DNA from: Cardiocondyla obscurior
Taxonomy: Eukaryota > Arthropoda > Insecta > Hymenoptera > Formicidae
NCBI RefSeq assembly: GCF_019399895.1
Contig: NC_091873.1
Location: forward strand, 3,728,001-3,792,000
Direction: 5' to 3'
DNA length: 64,000 nt
How positions within the stretch are numbered: position 1 is the first letter of the stretch; each line of letters begins with the position of its first letter. Both the position numbers and the translations under genes were made by a program. Of the stretch, positions 13,713 through 25,938 are shown piece after piece. The notes under the pieces were generated by a model that saw only the letters and a program-made list of their open reading frames with translations, made no database searches and was not told the origin of the DNA.

Positions 13713-16700
13713 ATTTACCTATGTACGAATGTGCTTAATTCGTATATATATGAATATGTACGAAATATACATATACATACGATATTTGTGTGCGTGTGCG
13801 AGAATGTGTGCGCGCTTGCGAGTGTGAGTGTGCACCTTTTTACATCTCCAAAGAAAACACTGTTTGTAACTTTGTACCACTGGCCTCGATTACGCTGCAT
13901 GCCTCGTGCTAATCCTATCCGAGTACGACGACGACATCGCTCTTTTCATCTATACATCCTTGAAAATTTTTTTTCTCGAGATTCTGGATTATCTAAATAT
14001 GTGTGTTACTTGAAGAAAAATCATGTACGACCGAGCCACTTGGCTCGGTCGATCAATGATTTAACTAACTCGGCCCCAAGATCTCGTTCCTCTTTAGATT
14101 ATAGCTCTAGTGTTGTAGGTAGAAGGAAAAGTTAGTTAAACACGATTTACATGATTATTAACGATACTATGAAGTTAAGAATCACCAATCACTATTAACT
14201 TTAAATAAATTAAATATTCATCAAGTTTGCCTTTTCTCCCGACCGAAACACACCTCGCGTAGCATCTTTATTTACTCGTCCTTGTAATTAAGTCGTGGCA
14301 TCGTAACAGCTTAAATATCAGTCTCATTTGCTCAGAAAGTAAAAGCGCACAAGTGAACCAAACCTATATATGTATAAGCAGATATCAATGCGATTTAGAT
14401 TTTTAATTCTCTATCTTTTTGCAGCGTTGATTCACTCGCGCCGTGTCGATGTAATCTCAATTAAAGTAATCTCGATCTTTCTGAAGAGCGGCTTTAGTGT
14501 CCACGTACCAACGGCAATTAAATAACTCTGTGGTTTACATCCCACAAGACTGTTGGCTCGGAAACCAATTTTGCGCCCAGTTTGGATCAGGAATAATTAA
14601 AGATATGCGACACGATGCAGCCGCTCAAAGTCTATTATACAAGAGCTCAAAGACTTTTCTGACAATAAGATTATCCCAGGGTTGTTGCGAATATCGAGGA
14701 ATACTATCTCTTCGTCAAATCAAAAGATAATTCGAATATTTCATTCTTCATTGATTGTAAAGTTAATTAGGCTTGTAACTTTTTCTGCTTCACTTTCAGA
14801 AATTAAAAAAAAAAAGACTTGATATAAGTGAAAAATGCTAATTTTGTTCATTATTAACGAAGCTTAAGGTCGCTTCGACAGTTCTCAATATTTGATACTT
14901 CTCACTTTGTTACGGCAATTTAGTTGAAATTTAAATCGTGACTAACCCCGTGATTTACACTCGCAAAGAAAAAGAATAAATCGTGCACACATCTTCGCGC
15001 GCATTCTTGCGTCTTACACGCACCGTTGTCATCGTCGTCGTGCTCGGTCGTGGCGAAGAGTCGACTGGCGGTTTCAATACCTCCGTCACTCGTCGCCATC
15101 GTCGTTACATCGTCTGTTGTTGTCGTTGTCATCGTCGCCTGACACGGACGGAGCGCAGGGACTGATCCTCGCCTGGACGACGAATCTTTTCGCAGCTGGA
15201 CGAGCTCCGGACAGAGGTACAACGACGAGACCAGGAGCTGCTGGCGATGTCGGCAAAGATGAAGACCCTCGAGGAGCAACATCAGGATTATCAGAGGCAC
15301 ATCGCAGTTCTCAAGGAGTCTCTCTGCGCCAAGGAAGAACATTACAATATGCTACAGGCCGATGTGAGTGTAATTTTAACCCTCTTCGATTAATTTTAAA
15401 CGTAAAAGTCATAAAATTACTTGATTTACTTGGGTTTTTTTTTTGTTTTAACTATTAGTTATGGTACGTTTAGTTTAGTTGATCGCGATGGTGTACTTTA
15501 ATTAGAAATAAGTAAGTAAAATATTTTTCAATACTGTGAAACTTTTGAAATGTATTGTGAGAATTTGCAGAGCTACAGATTTGCCAAGTACGTTTTCGCA
15601 CAAACAAGTTTACCAGCGGTTTTGTTATTCACTCTGATGCGAAACTAGAACGCAACTGAAAATCGATACTAAATTTTCTGACCGCATCTCTCAAATTCGG
15701 ATGTTTGTCGAATATATTCTCTAGCATGTGATTCTGATAAAACTTCAACTATAACAGTAACTTATCACGTTGTGGTACTTCCAAATTTCAGATTAAAATT
15801 TTTCAATTTAGTATTATGTGACGTAACAAACATCAAAGTGTATTTCAATACGATTATTTAAAAACTTGCATAAAGAATTATTATCTTAATAATTTGATAA
15901 ACCAATTGTTGATTACATTCTACTTATGTTTCTATAAAACTTTGAAAGATCTAGGAAAAACATAAATGTGGAATATAAAACAAACCCTGCGGAGATTAGA
16001 GAAATTCCTTTGAAAGTTTAACGTCTGAGTAAAACTAGGACAAAGCTGCAAAATCGAATTTTGAATGTAACGATCTAAAATGTTGACCGAACTCATACAA
16101 GCCTCATGAATTCTAAAATAATCGTCGACGCGAAGAAAATCCCTGACGCAAAACTTCCTTTTAATGTAAACTTCTCTGTTTTTTATTCGTAAAGTAAAGT
16201 TTTGGATTTTTGATACTTGTACATCTTACAAGATATATGTATGCTTCTGGCTGTAAGATGCTGACCGCTACGCATATTAAAAATAAAGATATTACAAGCC
16301 ATCATAAAAATATCTTTACGAAGCTTTGCAAAGAGAAAAAAAAAAAAAATATATATATATAATTGTAGTATATAGTAGTATATATAAATTTTCAAAAGGT
16401 TCCCTTTGACGAGAGACTTTCAAATGAGTTAAGTAATAATGAACGACACGTGACTGCGACTATCATAAACCATTTGACAGATCGGTCCGAGTTTTCGAGA
16501 GTCAAATTAAGCTACGATAAATCATACGTCTTTAGAAAATACCGCCTTGACGAAATGAGAAAAATCTGGCCATAGTGGAAAACTGGGTCGAGTTTCCTCG
16601 CTCTCTCTCTCTCTGCTTCTCTCTTAAAACTTCCTTCTATCCGACCTCACGTCACGTTACAATTGCGCAACAAACATTCTAATTTGGAAACTTTTCTGAT

Positions 16701-19700
16701 TAGCTAGTTCTCAACGGAAAGATTATTTTTTAAATCGTCGTCCGGAAATGTGCAGGTCGAAGAGATGCGGCAACGGCTTGAAGAGAAGAATCGGATGATT
16801 GAAAAGAAAACGCAGGCGGCAATGCAGGCGCAACAGGAGCGAAATCGTATCAACACCGAGCTGACCGAGATCAAGGATCACATGGACATCAAGGACCGCA
16901 AGATTAACGTTCTGCAGCGTAAAGTGAGTTCACTTGCTTATTCATTTTACTTTCAGCTTCCTTAAAATGAAATGGTCAATTTCATTTCACTTTCCACGTC
17001 ATCATTTATTCTTCAACTGTGTCTGTTCATACTTAATCATGCGTTATTATCTCATCTACGTAACATTGCGTTATATTCTCGTACGCAAAATTTATGTTAA
17101 TTTTCGTATGTGTAATTTAAACGTTTAATATCTTTAAATACCACTTGTCATCACATTAACGATATTATGCTACTCATAGAATTTATTATTTGCTTTGTCA
17201 CAAGCACCATATTTATTTTTACATTAGTGTGCCTGTCGTGACGATAATGTCTCAATATAATTATGTGAGGAAAAGAAGACTGACGAGAGTACGTTGACAG
17301 GTAGGTAATGACGTGATTAACGCTAATAAACAATTTTGTTGACACCTCGTAAGATTACGTTAACGATACATAAATGCCCAACCGCTTACGTGTCGAATAA
17401 GGTTGTTCGGAATTAAATATCTTAAATGTATTTCGATATGTATTAATTTATCTTTCCGTGCTCTCCTTTATTTATATTTTTTCGTAAATTATTGTATAAT
17501 AATTTAGTAAAATATATACCAGCATTTAAACGATAATTTTCTAAATCATCAAGCAGAAAAAAAAATTGTTTGTTTATATACTAATAAATTGATTTAGTGA
17601 ACGAGCAAATTGAGATTGACGCCTTCTGAACTTATGATTGTGTCTGCTTGACTTTAGATCGAAAATCTGGAGGATCTGCTGAAAGAGAAAGACAATCAGG
17701 TCGATATGGCTAGGGCTAGATTGACGGCGATGCAAGCGCATCATTGCAGCAGCGAAGGTGCACTTAGCAGTCTTGAAGAAGCGATCGGAGATAAAGAGAA
17801 GCAAATCACACAATTACGCGAGCAAAGGGACCGAGCCGAGCAGGAGAAGCAAGAGGAAAGGGAGTTGCATGAGAGAGAGATCGCCGAATACAAAATGAAG
17901 CTACACACTTTGGAGTCCGAGGTAATAAAGGCTAAAAGAAAAAAAAAAAAAAGTCTTCTTATTAATTTCTCTTTGACTCGCGTACCATTAAATAAATAAC
18001 TAATTTTTTCGTTGATTTGTTAAGCATCTTTCAAAAGTACGTTAAATATATAAGACGAATAATTGCATGTTTACTCAAAAAAAAATATTTAAAACAAAAT
18101 TCCATTCGCTTTACGCGCATCTTTTATTTAAACTATTAATATTTTAATTAAATTTATCATAATTCAATTTGTACACATATACAATTATGTTTTTATACTT
18201 CTCATACGTTCCATTTCACTTAATTCGCGAAATAACCGATGTCTAAAGCATGAAAAAAAAGCACTTTCAATTTATTTCATCACGTGCAAATTTTTAGGTG
18301 GAAAAATTAGGCGCACGTTTGGAGCGAGCGCAGGCAGAGAAGGACCGATTGGAGGCAAAGCTCGAGAGTTCACAATCCGAGCTTGGTAAGAGTAAAGCTG
18401 AGCTAGACAAGGCCACCTCCGAGGTCGGACGTAGCGGTGCAGACTGGGAAGCGGCAAAGCAGCGGCTGGCTAGATTGGAATTGGAAAACGAAAGACTGCG
18501 GCATGACGTCGACCGATCACAGACCTACGGTAGAAGTACACTCAATTCATCCCAGGAGATGGAACGCGTTCAAGAACGCGCCGACAAAACGGCTCAAGAA
18601 TTAAGAAGGGCTCAGGCCGAGCTGAGAGTTACGCAGGCAGATAATGAGAGGGCACGTGCCGAGGCTGCAACTCTCCAAGAAAAGGTACACCGTACTCGAC
18701 TATGAATGTTGAAGTGTAAATAGACTTGTTTCATTAATTCTCTGCAGTTTTCCATCGCGGCATTCACAAAATGCTACGTAACTTGGCAGCTTTATAACAC
18801 TCACATCTATGCATTAACAAACTGACATTTGTAACACGAGATCAAACATTACTGGCATATTACATTTTAAGATCGTTATTAATGAAACTATGAAAGTATT
18901 ACTTGTCCTAAATCGCAAAAGAGACAAAGCTCCGATTTGGAACATTCCGACTTCAGGATTTAAAATATCTCGTCTTATCCGATGTCTCTCTAGCGAGAAC
19001 GTTATTTATACATCAGTTACAGTATTATATCGGTGCATTGATCGGTGCAAAAGTAACCTGGACTACTTCGCTGGAGTATACGATCCGTATATATTGTACA
19101 CGTCGCTATTCGGCTATCGGCTATTAATGGACGAAGGTCTGTTTCGAGCCGCGACTCGGCAGTTCCGTTTGGACGGGCATTTTCTGAGGATCGTGCTCGA
19201 ATCGCTTACGTGAACCTTCGTGAACAATCAACTTTAATCGCGATTGATCTCAATGCGTTCTCAGCATCCATTTGAAAGATTCTTTCTCGTCTTTGTTACA
19301 TTTCTCTTAATTTTTCCTCTCTTTCATTCTATCATCCTTGTTGCTGCCTACCTTTTTGCCTGTACAATGAAATCCAATTTCCAAACACGATCTTGTACAT
19401 TGGCGTTTGCGACCGGCAGCAAAGTAACGATCCTGTCATGTGAATGACTGGAAAATTACTTGCGCGCATTATCGTATTGCTCGTTTCTGAGGGAATATGG
19501 CCAAACAGTGTTTTTAACTCCACATTCACTCGGCTTGTTATTTAAGCTTGCTCAACGTGGAGACAAGTTAACGCAAGAGAGAAAAAATTAAAGATTGTGG
19601 GAATAAATAAATTTCTTTAGCGCGAAAAGCCACGTTAATGTTTGCTCTCACGTTACAAGTTATTTTCCCATTATTGAGATATTTACTTTATAAAGAATAT

Positions 19701-22700
19701 GTGTACGTGAAATTTCTCAAGAATGTTGAAGGTATGCATGAACTGTTCTGATCTACATGATATTACTTAGATGTCTACTGTTATTTTTATCATATTTGTG
19801 AAAGTTTTATGAATTTTTAAAGAAATAACAGAATTTATAATATAATGAGAAATATAAAAATATTAAAATACATTTAATTAAAAACAAATGTTTTACGTTA
19901 CATGTAGTTTAAAGTTAAAAAAAAATCTTTTGATTTTAAGGTGGAAAAGAGTCAAGGTGAGGTTTACAGGCTCAAAGCTAGACTAGAAAATGCTCAAGGT
20001 GAACAAGAAAGTTTGCGAGAAGAATATGATCGAGCACAGGCATCCGTGGCCCGTCTTCATTCCGAAAGAGACAAAGCTGTTGCCGAGCTTGAAAAAGCGC
20101 AAGAGGAACTCGAACGTACACAGGCCACTCTCGGTAAAGCGCAACTGCAACAAGACAAACTACAAAATATATTGGACAAGACACAAAGCGAGGTCGACAA
20201 GCTTCAAGAAAAGCTCGATAAGACACAAACGGAAGTTCGCAGAGTGAGTGATCACGAAAAAAAGAATTATACATTACGAACAGACTTGTTATAATTACGA
20301 GTATCTTCTTTACAAGTATTTTAATAAAATATATTTTACGTTTTAAATCTAATATATATAATTAAACAAATGACATTAATTTTCGCTTGTATTAGTAGCT
20401 TCTCTTATTAATTTACATATTTACAATTACATATACGTATATACAATATACCTTTGAGCGACTAAAATTACAATAGGCGATAATTATTACAGATGCAAAT
20501 GGAGAGAGAAAAACAGAACTATGACTTTGAGAATCTGCAGAGCCAACTTGACAAAGCATTAGGACAGTCAACGAGAATGCAGAAAGAACGCGAGGCAATT
20601 CAACTTGATGTAGATCGACTGCAAGATAAATATGAAAAAGCTCAGGTGAGTACAACTCATATATCAAAAGTAATCTGACTGTAAAATATAAGTTTAATAA
20701 TAATTTGTTAACTTATGTCACTTATTTTTGCCAGGTTATAATGCAGCGACTGCAAAAAGAACGGGACAGCTTCCAGGAAGAGATGGAAAAAATGCACGAA
20801 AGAATAGAATTCCAGCAAAATCAGTTAGGTAAAATGCAACGTGAGAAAGAGAATGTACTTTCAGAACTTGAATTGGTGAAGGATAGATGGGAGAAGGCGC
20901 ACAATACTCATCAGAAATTGACGGTAAATTGAATTAACTTTTTAGCAAAATAACGTGAATGATATCGCTTTTTAATACTTATAAGCTATTGCAAAATAAT
21001 CTTGACATAATGAAGTATATTTTATTTTATCAGTTAATATTGATGTTATTCTGAAAAATAAAATATCAAAATAATTAAAATATTTTGGTGAAACAGTTGG
21101 AACGAGACGATGCGTTGACTGAAATTCAAATCCTAAAGGAGAAATTGGAAAAGGCGCAGTACTCAATGAATAAGGCACACGAAGAACGAGAGAACACCAC
21201 CAAGGAATTTGAAAAGATGTTAGAAAAATATGACAGGTAATACCAATTAAATATTTGAATTGAAAAAATTTAGTAGTGTTCTTAGTCAATTGTTAAATTA
21301 TGTCATTTTAAATATATCAATGTGAAACGATTAAATGCAAATAATTGACCAACCCTGTACCAGAATATTCAACTGAAAGGAACAAAAATAATTTTAATAT
21401 AAAGTATACTGCCAGAGTTTTGTAAAATATTTCTGTAGATAACATATAATTATATTAGGGAAAAAAGAGAAATGTAAAACAATTGATGTAACGATACTGT
21501 AACAGATCGCAAAGTGAGGTGTACCGACTGCAGAACCGTATTGACGTGATGGAAGCGGACAAGGACCGACTTGAGTTGGAAGCGGAAAAGCAACAGATGT
21601 TGGCGACCAAGTCGCGCGAGGAAGCGCGCAAAGCTCAGGAAGAATTGGCTCGAGTCCAGGAAATGTATGACCGTGCGGCACTGCAACTCGGTCGGACGAA
21701 AGAGCACGAGGAGAAATCGAAGGAAAACATTGATCGGCTAAGCGTAGACTTAGAAATGGTGCGCGAGCGATATGAAAAGTCACAGATCGAACTGCGACGA
21801 TTGCAGAATGAGCGCGAAAAGCTGGTAGCTGACAACGAGCGTATCAGTTTTGAATTGGAGCGCGCGCATTCGCAGCTGAACAAAGCACAGGCGGCAACGG
21901 AGAAGACTCAAGAAGAACTTGCACGTATGCAGCTCGAGATCGAAAAAATGTACGAAAAGCACGATCGTCAACAGGCCGAAGTGAGGAAAGCGCAGGGTGA
22001 GGCTGAACGGTTGCGGACCGAGGCGGAAAGCGCACGCGAAGAGGTCGAGAGGTACGCGACACGTTTCGGCAAATACCAGGAGAGCCAGGAACGACAGAAG
22101 GAAGAGCATGAGTGGGCGAAGCTAGAAGTGGAACGACTACGTGACCGTCTGGAGAAGGCACTGGCGGAGCTAGAACGCGCACGGAAAGCTGAGCAGGACG
22201 CGTCAAGGCTACGCGCCGATTTGGAGCGTGCAGAAGGCGTGCGGGGTAAATACCAGTACGAGCAAGAAAAATGGCAAAGCGAAGGTAGTAGACTACAGCA
22301 GGAGGTGGAGAAATTACGGGAGCGCTTAGAAAGTCGCGATGCCGAAGTCAAGAGAACGCAATCGAACTACGTTGAGCTCGAGGCAAAGCTTCACGAAGCG
22401 CAGCTACAGCTCGAGCGGGCACGCGACGAAACCGGCAAGGCTACAGCACAGCAAGAACGTAACCGTTCGGAAATCGAGCGTGCGCGAATCGAAGCCGAAA
22501 AGATACGTGACCGACACGATAAAGTGAAAATACGGGCTGACGCGCTTGAAGCGGACAATGAAAAGCTGCGAGTTGAAATAGTACGGTTAGAACGACTGAT
22601 GCAGACCGAGGGTAAGACCAGGTCCGAGAGCGCGAGTATCGAGGTCGAACGCTTACGAGCCAGTCTCGACAAGGCGATCGTAGCGCGGGATCAAGTCGAG

Positions 22701-24720
22701 CTTGAGGCTGGTAGACTCGCGAAAGAGCTCGAGAAGGCGCATCTACAGACCGCCAAGTATCAGGAAATGACTGAGGCCAGCGAGAAGGATCTCGAGCGTC
22801 TTGCCGCAGATGTGCAGCAATTGCAAAATGAACGCGATGCGCTGCGCCAGGAACTGCGTCGTGTGCAACAGCAGCAGCAGCAACAGATCGCTGGCAACGA
22901 AGAACAAGCCAGGTTGCAATACGAGCTGCAACTGGCACAACGTGAACGCGACAAGCTTGCAGCCATTCTTGAGAATCGAGAGAAACACGCGGAAAAAATG
23001 AAGGAGAAACTCGAAGCGGATGCGAAGCAGTTGCAGGTCGAGCGCGACCAGCTGGTTATACAGTTGGAAAAGTCACAAGAGATGCTGGTCAATTTCCAGC
23101 AAGAACTCAGCGCGAACGAAGCCGAGCTTGAGCGTCAGCGTGAGGAGACTCGTCGTCTTCAACAGCGGGCTCACGCGCAGACCCCCGATCGCGTTGCTAA
23201 GGAAGCGCTCGATGCCCAAATGCGTGAGGTACAGCGGCTGCAGGCACAAGTGCAAACCTTGCAGCAGACGCAGCAGAAGGAACGGCAGCGTGCCGAACAG
23301 GCGGAGAAACGACTGCAAGAGTTGCAAAAGCAGCTGGCGTCGCGCGGTCCTGAGACTGCTCAGCCCGATATGGCTCAGCTCGAGCAGTGGCGAAAGCTAA
23401 GCGAGACAGAACGTCAGCGGGCAGATGCCGCCGAGCGCGAAGCCAACGACTTGCAAAAACGAATACAGACCACAGAACGGCAACTGCACGCTCATCAACA
23501 GCAGATTCAACAGATGCAAGTCTCTTTGCAACAGCAGCAACAACAATCCACACAGCAGAATGGCCAGGAGGTCGCCAGATTAAGAAAAGAATTGGAACGC
23601 GCTCGTGAAGAAATTAAGCAAGCTACCGTCGAGCGCGAGCGGTACCAGGCGCAGCTTGAGATGCTGTGCCAGGAACTGCAAAAGAATCAGGTTAGCGGTC
23701 GCGAATATTTATTGTTATTATTACTGTTATAGTTACATTTTTAGTTGTTTACCGGTAATAATCATTATTGTTATGCGATAAAGAAAGTAAAAAGTAATTG
23801 TAAAGCGCAAGTAGATTATCGTTGATTTGCATTTTAAAATGATCATTATCATTACTTTTATAGCGCTTGTCAGCTTCTTTTTCTTTCTTTATTACAGTCA
23901 ATTTTTTGGCTAATCCAGAAAAAAAAAAAAATAATAAATTGTGCATGCGATGAAAGTGTAAAGTGTTCATTACAGTCGGTTTCTTCTTAAATGCAGATGG
24001 ATCTGCACGAGGCGAATGAGAAACTTCAAGCTGGCGCAGATTCTATGCAAGAGAGGAAACAGATAGAGGAACAGAAACGACAATTGGAAGAAAAGGCGAA
24101 GTCTATAGATCAGAAAGTTAGAACAATAGAAGAAAAGGAGAGAACGCTTCAAAATCTCGACCAAGATCTGAAAAAGAGAAAGGCGAGAATGGACCAACTA
24201 GAGCAACAATTGCAAAAGGTACTTTTATAAAAATTGTATTAATTCAATTTAAATTAGAAGTGGTTGTTAATTAAATCTATGCAATTTAATAAACAGAGTG
24301 GTGGAGCGCCGGACAAGAGATTGGCGGAAATGCAAAAGGCGCTCGAGACTGCCGAAAAAGAGTTGGAAAAGGCAAAAGAAGAATCAGGCAGGAGCTCTGC
24401 CGAGACTGAAAGATTATTGCAGCTCGTGCAGATGACGCAGGAAGAGCAAAATTCCAAGGAAAAACAAATCAGAGAACTTCAAGAGTTAGTATATTATTTT
24501 GCAAACATAATTAATTAAATACCTAAGTTAATCATTATGTTGATATTTATTTATTTTTTATCTATAAACGTTATCATATTTTAAAAATATAAATTTAAAA
24601 TAGTTGTATTATTAAAGCTTACGATTTTTTTTATGACAGAGCACTCAAAACCGCACAAGCCAAGTTGAAACAAGCTACAACTGCACAGCAAGAGGTCAGT
24701 ATATTTTATATTAACTTAAC

Positions 24721-24759
<39 letters not shown>

Positions 24760-24985
24760 ATATGTGTACTATATAACCTACTAACGACTTGTCTTTTCAT
24801 ATTTTTCACGCCGCTTTTGGATTTATACGATATTCATATACGCTTCGCGCTGTGTATCGATATTTATTCCCTTTGGCTTTTCTCAATGCATAACACAAAC
24901 ACCGTGAAATAAAATCGTTACAAACTTTTTCTCGAGACATTGTTAACAGGCGGGACCCGCCGGATTCCTAAAGAGCTTGTTCTAA
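3411..24985 (+). CDS. brp: bruchpilot (ELKS/ERC/CAST active-zone scaffold), partial, Brp-type C-terminus
   Basis: Large presynaptic coiled-coil scaffold that organises the active-zone T-bar, clusters calcium channels and tethers synaptic vesicles. Exons read from the sequence: 3411-4334, 15196-15363, 16756-16923, 17658-17921, 18298-18684, 19941-20243, 20493-20645, 20735-20923, 21097-21236, 21506-23690, 23997-24218, 24297-24484, 24640-24694, 24950-24985. All have GT/AG borders and phases match, giving 1793 codons plus stop. Signature stretches closely match insect Brp, for example MKTLEEQHQDYQRHIAVLKE, KDHMDIKDRKINVLQRK, IENLEDLLKEKDNQVDMARA and NLQSQLDKALGQ. Nearly the whole product is charged heptad coiled coil, with poly-Gln patches late in the 2.2-kb exon. 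The end AGPAGFLKSLF corresponds to the vesicle-tethering tip of fly Brp. 5' exons are outside the window. No other family fits. Confidence 0.96.
7501..7529. repeat. poly(A) tract
   Basis: Twenty-nine consecutive A bases in the large brp intron, followed at 7599-7621 by a (CT)n run. No flanking target-site duplication or retroelement body was recognised. Confidence 0.85.
9479..9552. repeat. (TA)n/(ATAC) microsatellite
   Basis: About 70 bases of alternating TA with a few TACATA interruptions. Similar long TA runs occur at 11729-11774, 13656-13709, 24728-24757 and 37490-37520. Confidence 0.9.
11729..11774. repeat. (TA)n microsatellite
   Basis: Uninterrupted alternating TA of about 46 bases inside the large brp intron. 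Confidence 0.9.
12551..12579. repeat. (TGCG)n microsatellite
   Basis: Repeated cgtg/tgcg tetranucleotides inside the large brp intron. The run is potential Z-DNA-forming purine-pyrimidine alternation. Confidence 0.8.
13251..13327. repeat. perfect 21-bp inverted repeat, likely foldback/MITE remnant
   Basis: The left arm is 13251-13271 (gtaatgcggctctgtgattg plus g) and the right arm 13307-13327 is its exact reverse complement, with a 35-base loop. The segment just left (from about 13193, gggccggtattcacagtccg) looks like a transposon terminus, but no matching inverted copy is seen on the right side. If it is a MITE, one end is missing or diverged. It lies inside the large brp intron. Confidence 0.75.
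13656..13709. repeat. (TA)n microsatellite
   Basis: About 54 bases of pure alternating TA in the brp intron. It creates a spurious poly-(Ile-Tyr) open frame. Confidence 0.9.
14028..14051. repeat. 11-bp perfect palindromic hairpin in brp intron
   Basis: Arms cgaccgagcca (14028-14038) and tggctcggtcg (14041-14051) are separated by only CT. The result is a 24-base near-perfect palindrome. Its function is unknown. It may be a cruciform or hairpin element or a foldback remnant. Confidence 0.7.
15364..16755. other. brp intron
   Basis: AT-rich intron between the two 168-base exons. It has a short (TA)n run near 16350-16390 and a (CT)n run near 16601-16622. Nothing coding. Confidence 0.65.
16924..17657. 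other. brp intron
   Basis: Intron before the IENLEDLLKEKD exon. No feature recognised. Confidence 0.65.
18685..19940. other. brp intron
   Basis: Intron between the exon ending in ATLQEK and the VEKSQGEVYRLK exon. The open frame at 18890-19213 has no family resemblance and no splice-phase support. Confidence 0.6.
21506..23690 (+). CDS. brp: giant brp coiled-coil exon (2185 bp)
   Basis: A single uninterrupted exon supplying about 728 residues of the Brp rod. The acceptor is ...tgtaacag at 21505 and the donor is AATCAG|gttagc at 23690. It begins mid-codon, completing Arg from the previous exon, and continues with SQSEVYRLQNRID. Heptads rich in E/K/R/Q run throughout, and short Gln runs appear near 22865-22895 and 23500-23560. 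The exon is distinctly richer in CpG and GC than the surrounding introns, and this produces many long antisense open frames that are shadows. Fly Brp has the matching block. Confidence 0.95.
24950..24985 (+). CDS. brp: 36-nt terminal exon encoding the Brp vesicle-tether tip
   Basis: After acceptor ...ttgttaacag the exon reads AGPAGFLKSLF and stops with TAA at 24983-24985. This is almost identical to the AGPAGFLKSFF end of Drosophila Brp. In flies the last 17 residues of Brp are needed for efficient vesicle tethering (the brp-nude allele). It joins in phase 0 to the 55-nt exon at 24640-24694. An AATAAA at 25271-25276 is a possible polyadenylation signal for this isoform. Confidence 0.93.
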   Translation, partial: AGPAGFLKSLF

Positions 24986-25938
24986 GGTCGATTTTTGTTG
25001 AGGACGTCTTCTCCGTTCTTTTTAGTACAATTTGCATATTATAAGCAAGACTTTACAAGTATAAAATTACATACAAAGGACTTAGAAAACGAAGAATTGT
25101 TGTCGATTCGCCAATGGACAAAACTCACGTCGAGACATATAATTATTTTACGTAAAATGCTGCGACCATTGTTAACATATTTAATAATTATAGCGAAAAG
25201 ATAATAACGATAATAACACAACAATAACTTGATATATAAATACAAATATTGAGAATATATAAATATTAAAAATAAATTAAAATATATATGTAATTTAACG
25301 CAGAAGATAAAATATAATATACATAAATAACGCAAGAGAAGACGACAATGACAACAATAACGTTAATTAATTATTATTACTAAAAAAAAAATCGAAACAA
25401 AGAAATATATATATACTTACACACCGCGTACATACAAAAAAAAAATACAAATACACGCGCATTCATTTGTACATACATATTAATTATTATTCACCTGGCC
25501 GCGGAAGATGTAGTTGTATATATGTATGCACACACGTAAATAGAAATATAAATATGAATTTAAATTACGAAAGAAGAAGAAAGGATGAAAGGGGAAATAT
25601 GGCGAACGGCAGACGCAAAGAGAAAAAAGAAAGCAACAAAAAAAAAAAAAAAAAAAAATTGCAAAGAGATATAATTTAAATATACGCGAAAAAGTGACGA
25701 AGATCAAGAATGATGTTTCGCGATTACTCAAAGACTCATTTGCGCTCTTTGCATCGATCGATGAAACACGTATACAGACCAAAATGCACATGCATATGCA
25801 CACGTACATATATTATACATTTAATCTCTCTCTATTTCCTCCTCTGTGCTTCCGCTTTTGTTTCCGTGATTGCTATCCCGTACATTTTATCACTTTGCCA
25901 ACAAACTCTTCGGCACGCGTTACGCACGCCAGTCTCAG
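24986..25938. other. 3' UTR of the Brp-type isoform, or intron of the ERC-type isoform
   Basis: AT-rich, with an AATAAA at 25271-25276 and an A-rich tract at about 25640-25660. It would be 3' UTR when exon 24950-24985 is used and intron when exon 25939 is used. Confidence 0.55.

Larger units (their letters stand above)
4335..15195. other. large brp intron (10.9 kb)
   Basis: Between the low-complexity exon and the LDELRTEV exon. It contains many simple repeats: an ACAT-type run at 6937-6980, poly(A) 7501-7529, (CT)n 7599-7621, (AAT)n 8351-8371, (TA)n 9479-9552, 11729-11774 and 13656-13709, and a (TGCG)n run 12551-12579. There are two strong inverted repeats, at 13251-13327 and 14028-14051. 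No open frame here resembles brp or any other family. CpG-richer patches near 10430-10800 and 12020-12100 could be alternative promoters, but nothing proves it. Confidence 0.6.

Noticed and set aside
13594..13827. Poly-(Ile-Tyr) open frame
   Set aside because: It is created by a (TA)n microsatellite.
21635..23553. Several long antisense open frames (up to 165 codons)
   Set aside because: They are shadows of the GC-rich brp coiled-coil exon, full of Ser/Arg/Leu from reverse-complemented Glu/Lys/Gln codons, with no family resemblance.
25870..25938. Possible independent gene start for the ERC-like exons
   Set aside because: The in-frame extension begins with TTG and has no ATG, and a good acceptor (gccagtctcag) lies at the phase-0 border, so an internal exon is preferred.
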